Source of the DNA: Actinacidiphila glaucinigra
GTDB lineage: Bacteria; Actinomycetota; Actinomycetes; Streptomycetales; Streptomycetaceae
Direction: 5' to 3'
Length of the DNA stretch: 64,000 bases
Assembly (NCBI RefSeq): GCF_900188405.1
Contig: NZ_FZOF01000006.1
Span: 62,001 to 126,000, forward strand
Part shown: one piece after another, positions 43,152 to 52,765 of the stretch
Layout: each line of letters opens with the position of its first letter
How positions within the stretch are numbered: position 1 is the first letter of the stretch
Program-made: the position numbers and the translations under genes
Notes under the pieces: generated by a model
What the model saw: only the letters and a program-made list of their open reading frames with translations
What the model was told of the DNA's origin: nothing
Databases searched by the model: none

Positions 43152-44059
43152 GCCGCCTCCATCCAGACGTCGGCGAGGGATTCCTCGAGGGCGATGCGCG
43201 GACGCCACCCGAGTCGGTCGCGGGCGGTGCGGATGTCGGCCTGCTGCCAGACCCCGCAGCCGTCCGGGTAGTGGGCGTGGCCGCTGCCGTTCGCCATCAG
43301 GTGCGGGTCCTCCACCTCGTGGAGGGCGCCCGTGTAGCCCGCGGCGTTGGCCAGGGCCGCGGCGACCTCGCGCAGCGGTACGGACCGGCCCGTGCCGATG
43401 TTGACCAGGCCCTGGGCGGCGGAGAGCGAGGCCGCGTGCACGGCACGGGCCACGTCGCGCACATCCACGAAGTCCCGCTGCACGCCGAGGCCGGTCAGCT
43501 TCAGGTCGCCGTCGCCGGTCTGCATCGCCCGGCGCATCGCCTCCGCGAGCCGCCCGATCGGCGAGGCGGTGGACGTCCCCGGTCCGACCGGGGTGAAGAC
43601 CCTCAGCACCACGGCGTCGAGCCCCGAGCCCAGGACGAGTTCCGTCCCGGCCAGCTTGCTGACCCCGTACGGGCCGCCCGGCCGGGGCACGGCGTCCTCT
43701 GCCGTCGAGGAACCGGTGGGCGAGGGCCCGTACTCCGCGGCGCAGCCCACCTGGACCAGCCGGGCCGAGGTGGCGCTGCGGCGCATCGCCTCGCACACGG
43801 AGGCGACCGCGATCGTGTTGTGCCGGGTGAGTTCGCGTGCCCCGCCGCGTGTGGCGCCCGCGCAGTTGACGACGACCCCGGGGTGGACGGCGTCCATGAA
43901 GCGCGCCAGCGCGCCGGGACTGCCGGACGACAGGTCGAAGCGCACGTCGGCGTCGTCGCTGCGGCCGAGCGCGGTCAGCTGCACGGCGGGGTCGGCCAGC
44001 AGCCGCTCGGCCACGTGGCGGCCGACGAATCCGTTGGCGCCCAGGAGGAGGACTCTCAT
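43139..44059 (-). CDS. NAD-dependent nucleotide-sugar epimerase/dehydratase
   Basis: A 306-residue extended SDR. The NAD motif is LLGANGFVGRHVAE (residues 5-18). The active site has VGCAAEYGPSP, and the catalytic Tyr-Lys pair is in GGPYGVSKLAG (YxxxK). QRDFVDVRDVARAV is the block typical of sugar-nucleotide epimerases. A serine usually found before the Tyr is replaced by Cys-Ala. Its ATG overlaps the stop of a 41-codon ORF (ATGA). In this operon it would supply or modify an activated sugar for the glycosyltransferase. Confidence 0.87.
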   Translation of the reverse strand: MRVLLLGANGFVGRHVAERLLADPAVQLTALGRSDDADVRFDLSSGSPGALARFMDAVHPGVVVNCAGATRGGARELTRHNTIAVASVCEAMRRSATSARLVQVGCAAEYGPSPTGSSTAEDAVPRPGGPYGVSKLAGTELVLGSGLDAVVLRVFTPVGPGTSTASPIGRLAEAMRRAMQTGDGDLKLTGLGVQRDFVDVRDVARAVHAASLSAAQGLVNIGTGRSVPLREVAAALANAAGYTGALHEVEDPHLMANGSGHAHYPDGCGVWQQADIRTARDRLGWRPRIALEESLADVWMEAACRV

Positions 44060-44181
44060 AGCGAGCGCCTCCGCTGCGCGTGCCGTGGCCTGGGGTGCGG
44101 GTGGGTCATCGTGGGTTGCTCCTTGGCTTCTTCTTCGGAACGGTGGGGTGTGCCGGGCCGGACCGGCCGCCGCCCGCTCAT
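44056..44181 (-). CDS. Bridging small ORF (41 aa) between membrane-protein and epimerase genes
   Basis: A 41-residue ORF whose ATG (44181) overlaps the TGA of the membrane-protein gene and whose TGA overlaps the ATG of the epimerase gene; both junctions are ATGA. The product is basic and Pro/His/Arg-rich (MSGRRPVRPGTPHRSEEEAK at the start). An internal ATG (44109) with AAGGAG at 9 nt could start a 17-residue version. It may serve only to pass ribosomes from gene to gene, or be a small protein of the pathway. Confidence 0.55.
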   Translation of the reverse strand: MSGRRPVRPGTPHRSEEEAKEQPTMTHPHPRPRHAQRRRSL

Positions 44182-45221
44182 CGCGGCGCCGCCGCGGCCG
44201 TGTACGCCGAGGCGCGCGAGAGCGTGGTCAGGGCGTGGGCCGCCAGCGCAAGGGCGGCGGCCCCGCAGGCCAGGGCGGGGACGGCGCCCGGCGGCAGGGG
44301 GAACCGGTCCAGCAGGGCGGCGGCGAGGGCCACGGCCTCGGTGGCGCAGGCGAGCCCGGTGCCGATGGCGGCGGGGTCCGGGTGGCCGTGCACCGCGAGC
44401 AGCCGGGCGGTGAACAGCAGCAGGGCGAGCGCGGCGGGACCGGCCAGCGCGGCGGGCGTGAGCGGGGCGCCGGCCACGGCGCGGGCCGCGCACAGCAGCG
44501 CGAGCGCACAGGCGAGGAAGAGCGCGAGCGTGCCCGCCAGCAGCGGCCGTACGGCGCCGCCGAACTCCTCCAGGGTGCGGCTGCGCAGCAGATGGCCCCG
44601 GGAACGCACCGCGAAGCGGTGGGCGCACCAGGCGGCCGGTGCGAGGGAGAGTGCCAGCGCGGTCAGCTCGGCGGCGTCCGCGGCGGGCAGCGCGCCCCCG
44701 GCGAGACCGTCCACGGCGCGCGGCCCGTACAGCCCGAAGACCACCAGCCAGCAGCTCCACACCGCCCCGCCCGGGCCCGTGCCGTAGGGCGCCCTCAACG
44801 GTCCGCGGCGCAGGGCGGCGAGGAGCGTCAGCAGCAGCAGCGGCACGGCCACGGCGACCACCGTGACCGACGGCAGCACGCGCAGCGCCCCGCTCGCGGC
44901 GGCGCAGACGGCGCCCGGGGCGAGGGTGAGCAGCAGCGCGGGGCGGTCGGCGGGCCGTCCCGCGGCGGACGGGGCGCCGGCGCGGGGCACCCGGGCGTAC
45001 AGCTCCTCGGCGAGGGTGAAGACGTCGCGGTGCCGGAAGCCCGCCGCGACACGGTCGGTGACGCCCTGCGCCTCCAGCCCCGCCACGATCTCCAGCGGGT
45101 CCACGGCCTCGGCGCACAGCCGCTGGTGACGGTGCATCAGGGCCCGGACGGGGTCGGCGGGGCCGCGCTTGCGGGGGGCGCCCCTGCGGGCGCCGGTGCC
45201 GCTCTCCTGTACGTGGCTCAT
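44178..45221 (-). CDS. Multi-pass membrane protein of the glycosyltransferase operon
   Basis: A 347-residue protein. The N-terminal 110 residues are soluble, with a motif LCAEAVDPLEIVAGLEAQG and FRHRDVFTLAEELYARVPR common in Streptomyces membrane proteins. The rest holds about seven hydrophobic segments. No transporter family is recognised; it is too short for a PelG-type flippase. Its ATG overlaps the glycosyltransferase stop and its stop overlaps the small bridging ORF, so coupling is strict. A role in export or anchoring of the product is inference from context. Confidence 0.75.
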   Translation of the reverse strand: MSHVQESGTGARRGAPRKRGPADPVRALMHRHQRLCAEAVDPLEIVAGLEAQGVTDRVAAGFRHRDVFTLAEELYARVPRAGAPSAAGRPADRPALLLTLAPGAVCAAASGALRVLPSVTVVAVAVPLLLLTLLAALRRGPLRAPYGTGPGGAVWSCWLVVFGLYGPRAVDGLAGGALPAADAAELTALALSLAPAAWCAHRFAVRSRGHLLRSRTLEEFGGAVRPLLAGTLALFLACALALLCAARAVAGAPLTPAALAGPAALALLLFTARLLAVHGHPDPAAIGTGLACATEAVALAAALLDRFPLPPGAVPALACGAAALALAAHALTTLSRASAYTAAAAPR

Positions 45222-46882
45222 GCGCGCTCCCGCCTCTCGGCTCCGGCGTACGCGGGCTCGCGGGCGGCGAGCGCCCAGGCGGGCGCGGCCGTCCAGCGGC
45301 CGGGGACCCGGGACTCCGCGGGCCTGCCGAAGGGGACGGGGGTGCCGTCCGGGTCGCGCAGCGGGGCGTGGCGCCCGGGCGCGTGGGCGACCAGGTCGAG
45401 GTAGATCTCGCGGAACGCCGCCAGGTTCCGCTCGACGGTGAAGAGCTCCAGGGCGCGCTCGCGGGCGGCGGCACCGAGCCGCTGCCGGCGCTCGGGGTCG
45501 CGCAGCAGGGCGACGCAGGCCTCGGCGAGCGCCTTGGGGTTGCGCGGCGGCACGACCAGGCCGGTCCCGCCGATGACCTCCCGTACGGCGCCGGCCTCCG
45601 TCGACACGGTGGCCCGGCCGCAGAGCATGGCCTCGACCAGGGTGACCGGGAAGCCCTCGACGACGCTGGAGAGGACGACCACGTCGCCTGCCGCGTACGC
45701 GTCGGGCAGCGCCGGGGCGCCCGGCGAGCCGAGCTCCTCGAAGGTGACCGGGCTCTCCCCCGCGGTGACGGCGTCGGCCGCCTCGTCCGGGAAGAGCTGC
45801 GCCGCCAGGGAGCGGCACTGCTCCAGGTACGCGGGGTCGCCCTCGCCGGCGCGGACGACGCGCAGCCGCGCCCCGGGCTCCTCCTTGCGCACCTCCCCGA
45901 AGGCGTGCAGCAGCCCGATCAGGTCCTTGCCGCGGTCGGCCCGGCCGACCCAGACCAGCGTGGGGTCGCCGCCCTCGGCCTCGGCGGCCGGCTCGGGCAG
46001 GGGCCCCTGGTAGCCGGGGTAGACCGTGCGGACGCGCTCCCGGTCGGCGCCGCAGTGCTCCTGCCAGCGGCGCGCGTGGGCGTTGCCGGGGGTGACCAGG
46101 GCGGCCCTGCGGTAGGCCTCGCCCGCCAGGTGGCGGTGGAAGGCGGCGAGCAGGGCGCGTACGGGGGCGGACAGGCCCGCGGCGCGGTGCAGCAGCAGGG
46201 TCTCGCGCAGCCGCACGCCGTACTCGGTCACCAGCAGCGGCGTGCCGAAGAACCGTTTGGCCAGCAGCGCGGGCAGCAGCGCGGTGCCTCCTGTCACGGC
46301 GTGGCAGAGGTCGGCGGTGGCGAGGGCGTCGCCGAACTCGTCGTACCAGGGCGCGGAGAGCGGCCGCAGCACGCGCTCCACCTGGTCGGCGGCGAGCAGC
46401 AGGTCGCCCACCCCGGCCTGCGCGACCAGGGGTCGCGCGCCGGGCGCCCGGCACACCTCCTCCAGTACGCGCACCGCGTGCTCGGAGCGGAGCAGCGCCG
46501 GGATGCCGCCGTCCTCGCGGGCGAGTTCGGCGAGGCCGTAGAGCACGGAGGCGAAACGGTCCGCCACACCATTGGCCCCGGCGTCCCCGGCCAGCACCCC
46601 GACCAGGTCGCGGTACTGCTCCAGTGCCTGCGCCCGCCTGCGGCGCGCCTTGCCGGACACGGCCCCGGCCCCCGGCGCGGGCCCCCACAGCGGCAGCGCG
46701 CGCACGTCCCGCACCTGGGGCGGCAGCGCCACCATCCCGGCGGCCTCGGCCCGTTCGCTCCTGCCGAGCGCGTACACCGCGAACTCGTGCCCGGTGAGCC
46801 CGCGTACGAGCCGGTCGACCCAGGCACCCCCCTCACCCCGGGCGTACGGATAACCACCCTCCGCGAGTAATGCGATACGCAC
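45218..46882 (-). CDS. PelF-like GT4 glycosyltransferase (DUF3492)
   Basis: A 554-residue glycosyltransferase. The N-terminal RIALLAEGGYPYARGEGGAW matches the PelF/DUF3492 opening, in which (E)GTYPYV.GG..SW is typical. The C-terminal GT-B half has EGFPVTLVEAMLCGRATVST and AVREVIGGTGLVVPP, the GT4 nucleotide-sugar site with the EX7E-like acid pair. PelF uses UDP-sugars to build an alpha-linked galactosamine-containing polymer in other bacteria. GTG 46882 (AGGGGG at 7 nt) is the first gene of the operon. Confidence 0.87.
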   Translation of the reverse strand: MRIALLAEGGYPYARGEGGAWVDRLVRGLTGHEFAVYALGRSERAEAAGMVALPPQVRDVRALPLWGPAPGAGAVSGKARRRRAQALEQYRDLVGVLAGDAGANGVADRFASVLYGLAELAREDGGIPALLRSEHAVRVLEEVCRAPGARPLVAQAGVGDLLLAADQVERVLRPLSAPWYDEFGDALATADLCHAVTGGTALLPALLAKRFFGTPLLVTEYGVRLRETLLLHRAAGLSAPVRALLAAFHRHLAGEAYRRAALVTPGNAHARRWQEHCGADRERVRTVYPGYQGPLPEPAAEAEGGDPTLVWVGRADRGKDLIGLLHAFGEVRKEEPGARLRVVRAGEGDPAYLEQCRSLAAQLFPDEAADAVTAGESPVTFEELGSPGAPALPDAYAAGDVVVLSSVVEGFPVTLVEAMLCGRATVSTEAGAVREVIGGTGLVVPPRNPKALAEACVALLRDPERRQRLGAAARERALELFTVERNLAAFREIYLDLVAHAPGRHAPLRDPDGTPVPFGRPAESRVPGRWTAAPAWALAAREPAYAGAERRERA

Positions 46883-47289
46883 GTCTGCCCCCTCTCGGCA
46901 CCGGTCTGTTCGGGCGCGATGACCGTATTCCGGCGAAGTGGGGGCACGGCGGACGGTTGTCCGCCGTGCCACCGAAAGGGGTGAAGAGACGTAACTTTCC
47001 CCACCGTTGTGCGTTGTGACCGAGTAGACGTTCGCCGGGGCAGTGCCCCGGGCCGGGCGGAGCGCGTTCCGCTCGCCCGGGGGGCACCGCGGGTGCCCGT
47101 CACCGTGACCGGCCAGGAAACGCGCCTGCTCGTGTCACGAGGAAGCCCCGGGGCGAGTGCCCCGGGGCTTCCGCTTGCGGTCGATCGCGCGCCGTCCGGC
47201 ACGCGCCGCGGGATCCGGCTGAGGGAGCCCCGGCGGACGGCGGCGGCGCGAAGCGACCCGCCGGGTGCGAGCCCGGCGGGTCAGGCGGG
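46883..47289. other. Structured 407-nt intergenic region
   Basis: No gene is seen here. Four stem-loops lie in a row: 46943-46970 (12-bp perfect stem, loop GGTT), 47043-47087 (imperfect, long), 47141-47172 (14-bp perfect, loop GAGT) and 47255-47282 (11-bp perfect). The last two follow the ABC operon stop and are terminator-like; the first lies 61 nt before the PelF-like start and would be in its 5' leader. I do not see a convincing promoter. Confidence 0.7.
47255..47282 (-). terminator. Terminator hairpin after the ABC importer operon
   Basis: An 11-bp perfect stem (GACCCGCCGGG) with a 6-nt loop lies 8 nt after the ATPase stop. A second perfect 14-bp hairpin (47141-47172) lies about 83 nt further on. 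Confidence 0.6.
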
Positions 47290-48909
47290 TCAGCCGGTGG
47301 TCGCCAGGGCGCGCCGGCGGGCGGCGCGGCGGGCGGCGGACTCGTCCGGGTCGAGCACCGGGACCGCCGCCAGCAGCCCCTTGGTGTACTCGTGCTCCGG
47401 CGCCTCGTAGACCCGGCCCGCGGGCCCGTACTCCACGATCCGCCCCGCCCGCATCACCGCGACGTTGTCGCTGACCTGGCGCACCACGGCCAGGTCGTGG
47501 GCGATGAAGACCAGCGCGAGTCCCAGCTCCCGCTGCAGTTCGCCCAGCAGCCGGATGACCTGGGCCTGCGTCGTGACGTCGAGCGCCGACACCGGCTCGT
47601 CGCAGACGATCAGCCGCGGCTCGGGCGCCAGCGCCCGGGCGATGCCGACCCGCTGCCGCTGCCCGCCGCTGAACTCGTGCGGATAGCGGTGGTACCAGTC
47701 GGGGTCGAGCCCGACCCGCTCCAGCAGTTCCCGCACGCGGGCGACGATCGCGGCGTCGTCGAGCACGCCCGCCGTCCGCAGCGGGTCCGCGATGGACTCG
47801 CCGATGCTGCGCCGCGGGTTGAGCGAGGACACCGGGTCCTGGAAGACCATCTGCAGTCCCGGCGTGCCCGCGCCGGAGCGCGCGCCCGGGCGCCGCAGTT
47901 CGCCGCCGGTGGGCTCCAGGAGCCCGACGAGCATCCGCCCCAGGGTGGTCTTGCCGCTGCCGCTCTCCCCGACGACGCCGAGCGTCTCTCCCGCGCGCAC
48001 GGTCAGCGAGACGCCGTCGACCGCCGCGACCCGGGTGCCTCGCCGACCGAACTCCCGCCGTACGCCGACGGCTTCGAGGAGGACCTCGCCCGTGGCGGCG
48101 CCGCGCGGCTCGGCCGTGCCCAGCCGCGGGACCGCGGCCACCAGGTCACGGGTGTACGGCTGGCGCGGCGCGCCCAGCACGGTGCCGACCGGTCCGCGCT
48201 CCACGGCGCGGCCGTCCTTCATCACCAGCACCTCGTCGACGCTCCCGGCCACCACGCCGAGGTCGTGGGTGACCAGCAGCAGGCCCATCCCGGTCTCCTG
48301 CCGCAGTTCGCCGAGCAGGTCGAGGATCTGCGCCTGGACGGTGACGTCGAGGGCCGTCGTCGGTTCGTCGGCGACGAGCAGCCGCGGCTCGCAGGCGAGC
48401 GCCATGGCGATGAGGGCCCGCTGGCGCATGCCGCCGCTGAACTCGTGCGGCCGGAAGCGGGCCCGCCTCGGTGCGTCGGCGATGCCGACCCGGTCGAGCA
48501 CCTCGACCGCCCGCCCACGGGCCGCCCGCCGGGAGGCCTTGGGGTGGTGCACCCGGTACACCTCGGCGATCTGGTCGCCGATCGCGAAGTACGGGTCGAG
48601 CGAGGACAGCGGGTCCTGGAAGACCATCGCCGCCAGCCCGCCGCGCAGCCCGCGCAGTTCCCTCTCCCCCGCGGTGAGGACGTCGACGCCGGCCACCCGC
48701 ACCGAGCCGCCGATCCGCGCGCCGCTGCCGCGGTGCAGTCCCAGCAGGGCGAAGGCGGTGGCGCTCTTGCCGCTGCCGGACTCGCCGACGACGCCCAGGG
48801 CACCGCCCTGCTCCACGGAGAAGGACAGCCCGTCCACGGCGCGGACGGTGCCCGTGCCGGTGGGGAAGTCGATCGTGAGGTCCTCGACCTCGATCAGCGG
48901 TGACGTCAT
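47290..48909 (-). CDS. Oligopeptide ABC transporter, fused double ATPase
   Basis: A 539-residue protein holding two ATPase domains in one chain, equivalent to a DppD-DppF fusion. Each half has its own Walker A ([12 protein letters not shown] and [12 protein letters not shown]), signature motif ([10 protein letters not shown] and [10 protein letters not shown]) and Walker B ([12 protein letters not shown] and [12 protein letters not shown]). The C-terminal oligopeptide-type extension [16 protein letters not shown] is present. It energises the two permeases encoded upstream. Its ATG overlaps the first permease stop (ATGA), so the importer genes are tightly coupled. Confidence 0.94.
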   Translation of the reverse strand: MTSPLIEVEDLTIDFPTGTGTVRAVDGLSFSVEQGGALGVVGESGSGKSATAFALLGLHRGSGARIGGSVRVAGVDVLTAGERELRGLRGGLAAMVFQDPLSSLDPYFAIGDQIAEVYRVHHPKASRRAARGRAVEVLDRVGIADAPRRARFRPHEFSGGMRQRALIAMALACEPRLLVADEPTTALDVTVQAQILDLLGELRQETGMGLLLVTHDLGVVAGSVDEVLVMKDGRAVERGPVGTVLGAPRQPYTRDLVAAVPRLGTAEPRGAATGEVLLEAVGVRREFGRRGTRVAAVDGVSLTVRAGETLGVVGESGSGKTTLGRMLVGLLEPTGGELRRPGARSGAGTPGLQMVFQDPVSSLNPRRSIGESIADPLRTAGVLDDAAIVARVRELLERVGLDPDWYHRYPHEFSGGQRQRVGIARALAPEPRLIVCDEPVSALDVTTQAQVIRLLGELQRELGLALVFIAHDLAVVRQVSDNVAVMRAGRIVEYGPAGRVYEAPEHEYTKGLLAAVPVLDPDESAARRAARRRALATTG

Positions 48910-49904
48910 GCCAGCACCACCCGTCGGTCGGCCACCGCGTACAGGACGTCCGCGACGGCGTTGGCGAGGACCACGAAGAATCCGGTGACCAGCACGAGCC
49001 CGACGACGACCGGCAGGTCCTCGGTCCTGACCGAGTCCACCAGGCTCTTGCCGAGCCCGGGGATGCCGAAGAGCGACTCGGTGAGCACCGCGCCGCCGAA
49101 CATCGTCCCGAGGTCCAGTGCCGTCAGCGCGATGACCGGGGGCAGGGCGCCGCGCAGCGCGTGCCGTCCGATGACGGAACGCTCGCGGACGCCGTAGGCG
49201 CGGAAGGTGCGCACATGGTCCTCGGAGAGTGTGTCCAGCATCGAACTGCGGGTCAGCCGGGCGTACTTGGCGCTCTCCAGGATGGCCAGGGAGAGCCAGG
49301 GCAGCACCAGGTTCCAGGCCCACTGCTCGGGGTCCTCGGTCAGCGGGACGTAGGAGGGGAAGGGCAGCCAGCCCAGCACCGAGACGAAGAGCAGCATCAG
49401 CAGGATGCCGATGATGAAGACGGGCACGGCGTTGCCGGCGAGGGTGACCGCGGTCAGCAGCCGTTCGGTGATCCCGCCGTGGCGCAGCGCCGAGAGCACT
49501 CCGGTGCCGACGCCGATGACCAGCCACAGCGCCATCGCGCCGAGGGAGAGCGAGGCGGTGGCCGGCAGCCGCTGCGCGAGCAGGGAGGTGACCTGCTCGC
49601 CGTTCTGGTACGAGAAGCCCAGGCACGGGGCGCCGCAGTGCTCGGTGCCGACCCCGGTGCTGATGTCGGTACCGGCGAACAGGCCGTGCAGGAAGTGGGC
49701 GTACTGCGCGAGGGCCGGGTCGTCGAGGCCGAGCTGGGTGCGGACCTGGGCGACCTGGTCGGCGGTGCACTTGGGCCCGCAGGCCAGCCGGGCCGGGTCA
49801 CCGGGCAGGACGTAGAAGAGCGCGTAGACCGCGATGCTCAGCACGAGGAGCACCAGCAGGGCGGCCAGCAGGCGGCGCAGCGCGAACCGGGTGAGCAGCG
49901 TCAC
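48906..49904 (-). CDS. Oligopeptide ABC transporter permease (DppB type)
   Basis: A 332-residue permease. An N-terminal membrane helix ([21 protein letters not shown]) precedes the large extracytoplasmic loop containing two cysteine pairs (CGPKC, CGAPC), a feature seen in peptide permeases of this group. Five further helices follow. The EAA coupling loop is in [20 protein letters not shown]. It starts at GTG 49904, overlapping the next permease stop by 4 nt. Confidence 0.92.
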   Translation of the reverse strand: MTLLTRFALRRLLAALLVLLVLSIAVYALFYVLPGDPARLACGPKCTADQVAQVRTQLGLDDPALAQYAHFLHGLFAGTDISTGVGTEHCGAPCLGFSYQNGEQVTSLLAQRLPATASLSLGAMALWLVIGVGTGVLSALRHGGITERLLTAVTLAGNAVPVFIIGILLMLLFVSVLGWLPFPSYVPLTEDPEQWAWNLVLPWLSLAILESAKYARLTRSSMLDTLSEDHVRTFRAYGVRERSVIGRHALRGALPPVIALTALDLGTMFGGAVLTESLFGIPGLGKSLVDSVRTEDLPVVVGLVLVTGFFVVLANAVADVLYAVADRRVVLA

Positions 49905-50893
49905 GGCCGGGCCCCCTTCCGCCCGCGGGCCACGGCCCGCAGGCGGGTGCCCGCCCGCGGGTCGAGGGCGGTGCGCACGCCGTCGCCGAGCGCGGTGAAC
50001 GCGAGGACGGTGACGAAGATCAGGCCGGCGGGCAGCAGCACGTACGTCGGATCGGCCTGGTACCAGGTGGTCGCGGAGGAGAGCATCTGTCCCCAGGAGG
50101 GCGTGGGCGGCTTGACGCCGATGCCGAGGAAGGACAGTCCCGCCTCGGAGGCGATGTTGGAGGGCACCAGCAGCGCGCTGTAGGTCACCACGGGCGCGGC
50201 CAGCGACGGCAGGAGTTCGCGGCGGGCGATCCGCCACCGGCCGGCGCCGCCGAGCCGGGCGGCGGCCACGTAGTCGAGGGACTTCAGGCTCAGGGTCTGG
50301 GCCCGGACGATGCGGGAGGTGCCGCCCCAGCCGAGCAGGCCGAGGACGAGGACCAGCAGCACCGGCCGCGGGAAGCCGGCGGGGACGATCGCCAGCAGGG
50401 CGATGGCGAAGACCAGGGTGGGCAGCGCCAGCATGACGTCGGTGGTCCGGCTGAGCAGGTTGTCCAGGAAGCGGTTGCCGAGTCCGGCGGCGAGGCCGAC
50501 CGCGACCCCGAGGACGACCTGCACGACGGTGGCGGCGAGGCCGATGCCGAGCGAGATCCGCGCGCCGTACACGAGGCGGGCGAACAGGTCGCGCCCGGTG
50601 CCGGGTTCGACGCCGAGCCAGTGGTCGGCGCTCACACCGCCGAAGGAGCCGACCGGGACGCCGCCGAGGGCGGAGTCGACGGCGGAGGCGTGGTACGCGT
50701 CCGGGTCCTGGCCCTCCAGGGCCGCGAGCAGCGGGGCGGCGAGGGCCACCAGGACGAGCAGGACGATCACGGCGACGCCGGCGAGGGCCGCGCGCTGGGC
50801 GCGCAGCCGCCGCCAGAGCTGCCGGGCGCCCGGCGCGGCCTCGGGGGTGTCCGAGGCCGCGCCGGGCGCGGCGAGCACGTCGGAGGTGGTCAC
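49901..50893 (-). CDS. Oligopeptide ABC transporter permease (DppC type)
   Basis: A 330-residue permease with the DppC layout: an N-terminal membrane helix (LAGVAVIVLLVLVALAAPLL), the HWLGVEPGTGRDLFARLVYGARISL block conserved in this subfamily (here two parts), then five helices. The coupling loop is AARLGGAGRWRIARRELLPS. GTG 50893 overlaps the binding-protein stop by 4 nt. Confidence 0.93.
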   Translation of the reverse strand: MTTSDVLAAPGAASDTPEAAPGARQLWRRLRAQRAALAGVAVIVLLVLVALAAPLLAALEGQDPDAYHASAVDSALGGVPVGSFGGVSADHWLGVEPGTGRDLFARLVYGARISLGIGLAATVVQVVLGVAVGLAAGLGNRFLDNLLSRTTDVMLALPTLVFAIALLAIVPAGFPRPVLLVLVLGLLGWGGTSRIVRAQTLSLKSLDYVAAARLGGAGRWRIARRELLPSLAAPVVTYSALLVPSNIASEAGLSFLGIGVKPPTPSWGQMLSSATTWYQADPTYVLLPAGLIFVTVLAFTALGDGVRTALDPRAGTRLRAVARGRKGARP

Positions 50894-52602
50894 TTGACCG
50901 AGACCTGCGCGACGTCGAGCACTCCGGTCCAGTCGCTGATGACGACGTTCTTGACGTCCTTGCCGTACAGGCGCTTGTAGACGGGGTGCACCAGCGGCAC
51001 GGTCAGCGCCTGCTCGCCGATCTTCTTGTCGAGGGCGCCCCAGCGGACGGCCGCGGCCTTGAGGTCGGTGAGCTTGTTGATCTCGTCGATCTCCTTGTTC
51101 ACCGCCGGGTCGTCCAGCTGCGCGTTGTTGAAGTTGTAGCCGTCCTGGACGATCTGCCGGCCGTCGAAGATCGGGGCCAGGAAGGGGCCGCCGGACGGCC
51201 AGTCGGCGCCCCAGCCGGCGAGGAAGAAGCCCGGCTCGGTCTTGACGCCGTGGATCTTCTCGCTGTAGGCGCTGGACTCCAGGCCCTCCAGCTTGACGGT
51301 GATGCCGGCCTTCTTCAGGGCGTCCTGCAGGGCGGTGGCGACCTCGGGGCCCTGCTCGTCGCCGCCGCTGCTGTCGTGGGTCAGCGTGACGGTCAGGCCC
51401 TTCGGGTAACCGGCCTCCTTCAGCAGCTCCTTGGCCTTGGCGGCGTCGCCGCTCTTGCCGGCCGGGAACGCGTCGTACGGGGTGTAGCCGAAGGACTCCT
51501 GCGCGGGCAGGAAGGTGGTGGCGGGCTCGGCGAGGGAGGAGCCGCCGAGGGCGTTGACGACGGTGCTGCGGTCGACCGCGTAGGAGATGGCCTGGCGCAC
51601 CTTGGGGTCGTCGAAGGGCTTCACCTTCGGGTTGAAGGAGATGTAGTCGGTGTAGCCGAAGTGGCCGGTGCCGACGCGGCCCGCGAGCTCCTTGTCGCCG
51701 GTGATCTTGGCGAGTTCGGCGGCGGTGAGGTTGGTGTCGGTGGTGACGGCGGCCGCGTCCTTGCCGGAGCCGGAGGACAGGCGCTGGTTGATCACGGCGG
51801 CGTCGAGGCCGGAGCGGACGTCGATGCGGTCCGGGTAGGCCTTGCGCTCCTCGTCGGTCTTCGCGTCCCAGTGGGTGTTGCGCTCCAGGACGAGGTGCTC
51901 GCCGTCGTTCTCGTTGGCGACGACCTTGTAGGGGCCGGAGGAGACCGGGTGGTTCTCGTACTTGGTGCCGGTGTCCTTCGCCTTCGGCACGGGGGCGAAG
52001 GAGGTCTGGGTGGCCAGGAGCGGGAAGTCGCCCTCGGGCTTGTTCAGGTGGAAGACGATGGTCTTCGCGTCCGGGGTCTCGATGGAGGCCAGGCCGCCCT
52101 TGTCCTTGTACGGGCCCTGGTACTCCTTGCCGCCGGTCAGCCAGTCGCGCAGGTAGGGGGCGCCACCGGACAGTTCGGCGGCGAAGGAGCGCTCGATGCC
52201 GTACTTGATGTCGGCCGTGGTGATCGCGCTGCCGTCTTCGTACTTCAGCCCGTCCTTGAGGTGGTACGTCCAGACGGTGGCGTCCTTGTTGGGCGTGCCG
52301 GTGTCGGTGGCCAGGTCGGGGACGACCTTCGAGCCGTCCGCGCCGTTCTCGCGGTTGCGGGTCGTCAGCGTGCGGAAGACCAGGCCGGGGACGTTGCCGC
52401 CGCCGGAGGTGTAGAGCCGCGCCGGGTCGAAGTCCTCCTGCGGGGACTGGTTGAGGACGTAGAGCGTGCCGCCCTTGGCGGGCTTGCCGCCGGCCGCCTT
52501 GGCCCCGCTGTCCTCCGGACCGCACGCGGCGGCGCCGCCGGTGATCGCCAGGACGACGGCGGCCGCTGCGAGGCGGCGGGGTGTGACGGACAGGTGAGAC
52601 AT
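50890..52602 (-). CDS. Oligopeptide/dipeptide-type solute-binding lipoprotein
   Basis: A 570-residue family 5 solute-binding protein, the first structural gene of the importer. The signal peptide ends in the lipobox GAAACG (residues 22-27), so the mature protein is lipid-anchored at Cys27. The family 5 pattern shows KGGTLYVLNQSPQEDFDPAR and FDDPKVRQAISYAVDR. It captures a peptide or peptide-like ligand outside the cell and hands it to the permeases. ATG 52602 is preceded by AAGGGA. A possible 38-residue leader ORF lies upstream. Confidence 0.93.
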   Translation of the reverse strand: MSHLSVTPRRLAAAAVVLAITGGAAACGPEDSGAKAAGGKPAKGGTLYVLNQSPQEDFDPARLYTSGGGNVPGLVFRTLTTRNRENGADGSKVVPDLATDTGTPNKDATVWTYHLKDGLKYEDGSAITTADIKYGIERSFAAELSGGAPYLRDWLTGGKEYQGPYKDKGGLASIETPDAKTIVFHLNKPEGDFPLLATQTSFAPVPKAKDTGTKYENHPVSSGPYKVVANENDGEHLVLERNTHWDAKTDEERKAYPDRIDVRSGLDAAVINQRLSSGSGKDAAAVTTDTNLTAAELAKITGDKELAGRVGTGHFGYTDYISFNPKVKPFDDPKVRQAISYAVDRSTVVNALGGSSLAEPATTFLPAQESFGYTPYDAFPAGKSGDAAKAKELLKEAGYPKGLTVTLTHDSSGGDEQGPEVATALQDALKKAGITVKLEGLESSAYSEKIHGVKTEPGFFLAGWGADWPSGGPFLAPIFDGRQIVQDGYNFNNAQLDDPAVNKEIDEINKLTDLKAAAVRWGALDKKIGEQALTVPLVHPVYKRLYGKDVKNVVISDWTGVLDVAQVSVK

Positions 52603-52765
52603 CGAAGATCCCTTTCGCGGCTGCGAGATGGAGAGGAAGGCGGGGCTGGTGAGGACCCGCAGGCAGCGGCGACGGACCCCGCGAAGGGGACCGTGAAGGA
52701 TCGTTCGAACGTCGAGACGCGCGCCCACGGGTCGGAGAGGACCGGGGCGAGGGGAGATGTGCCCT

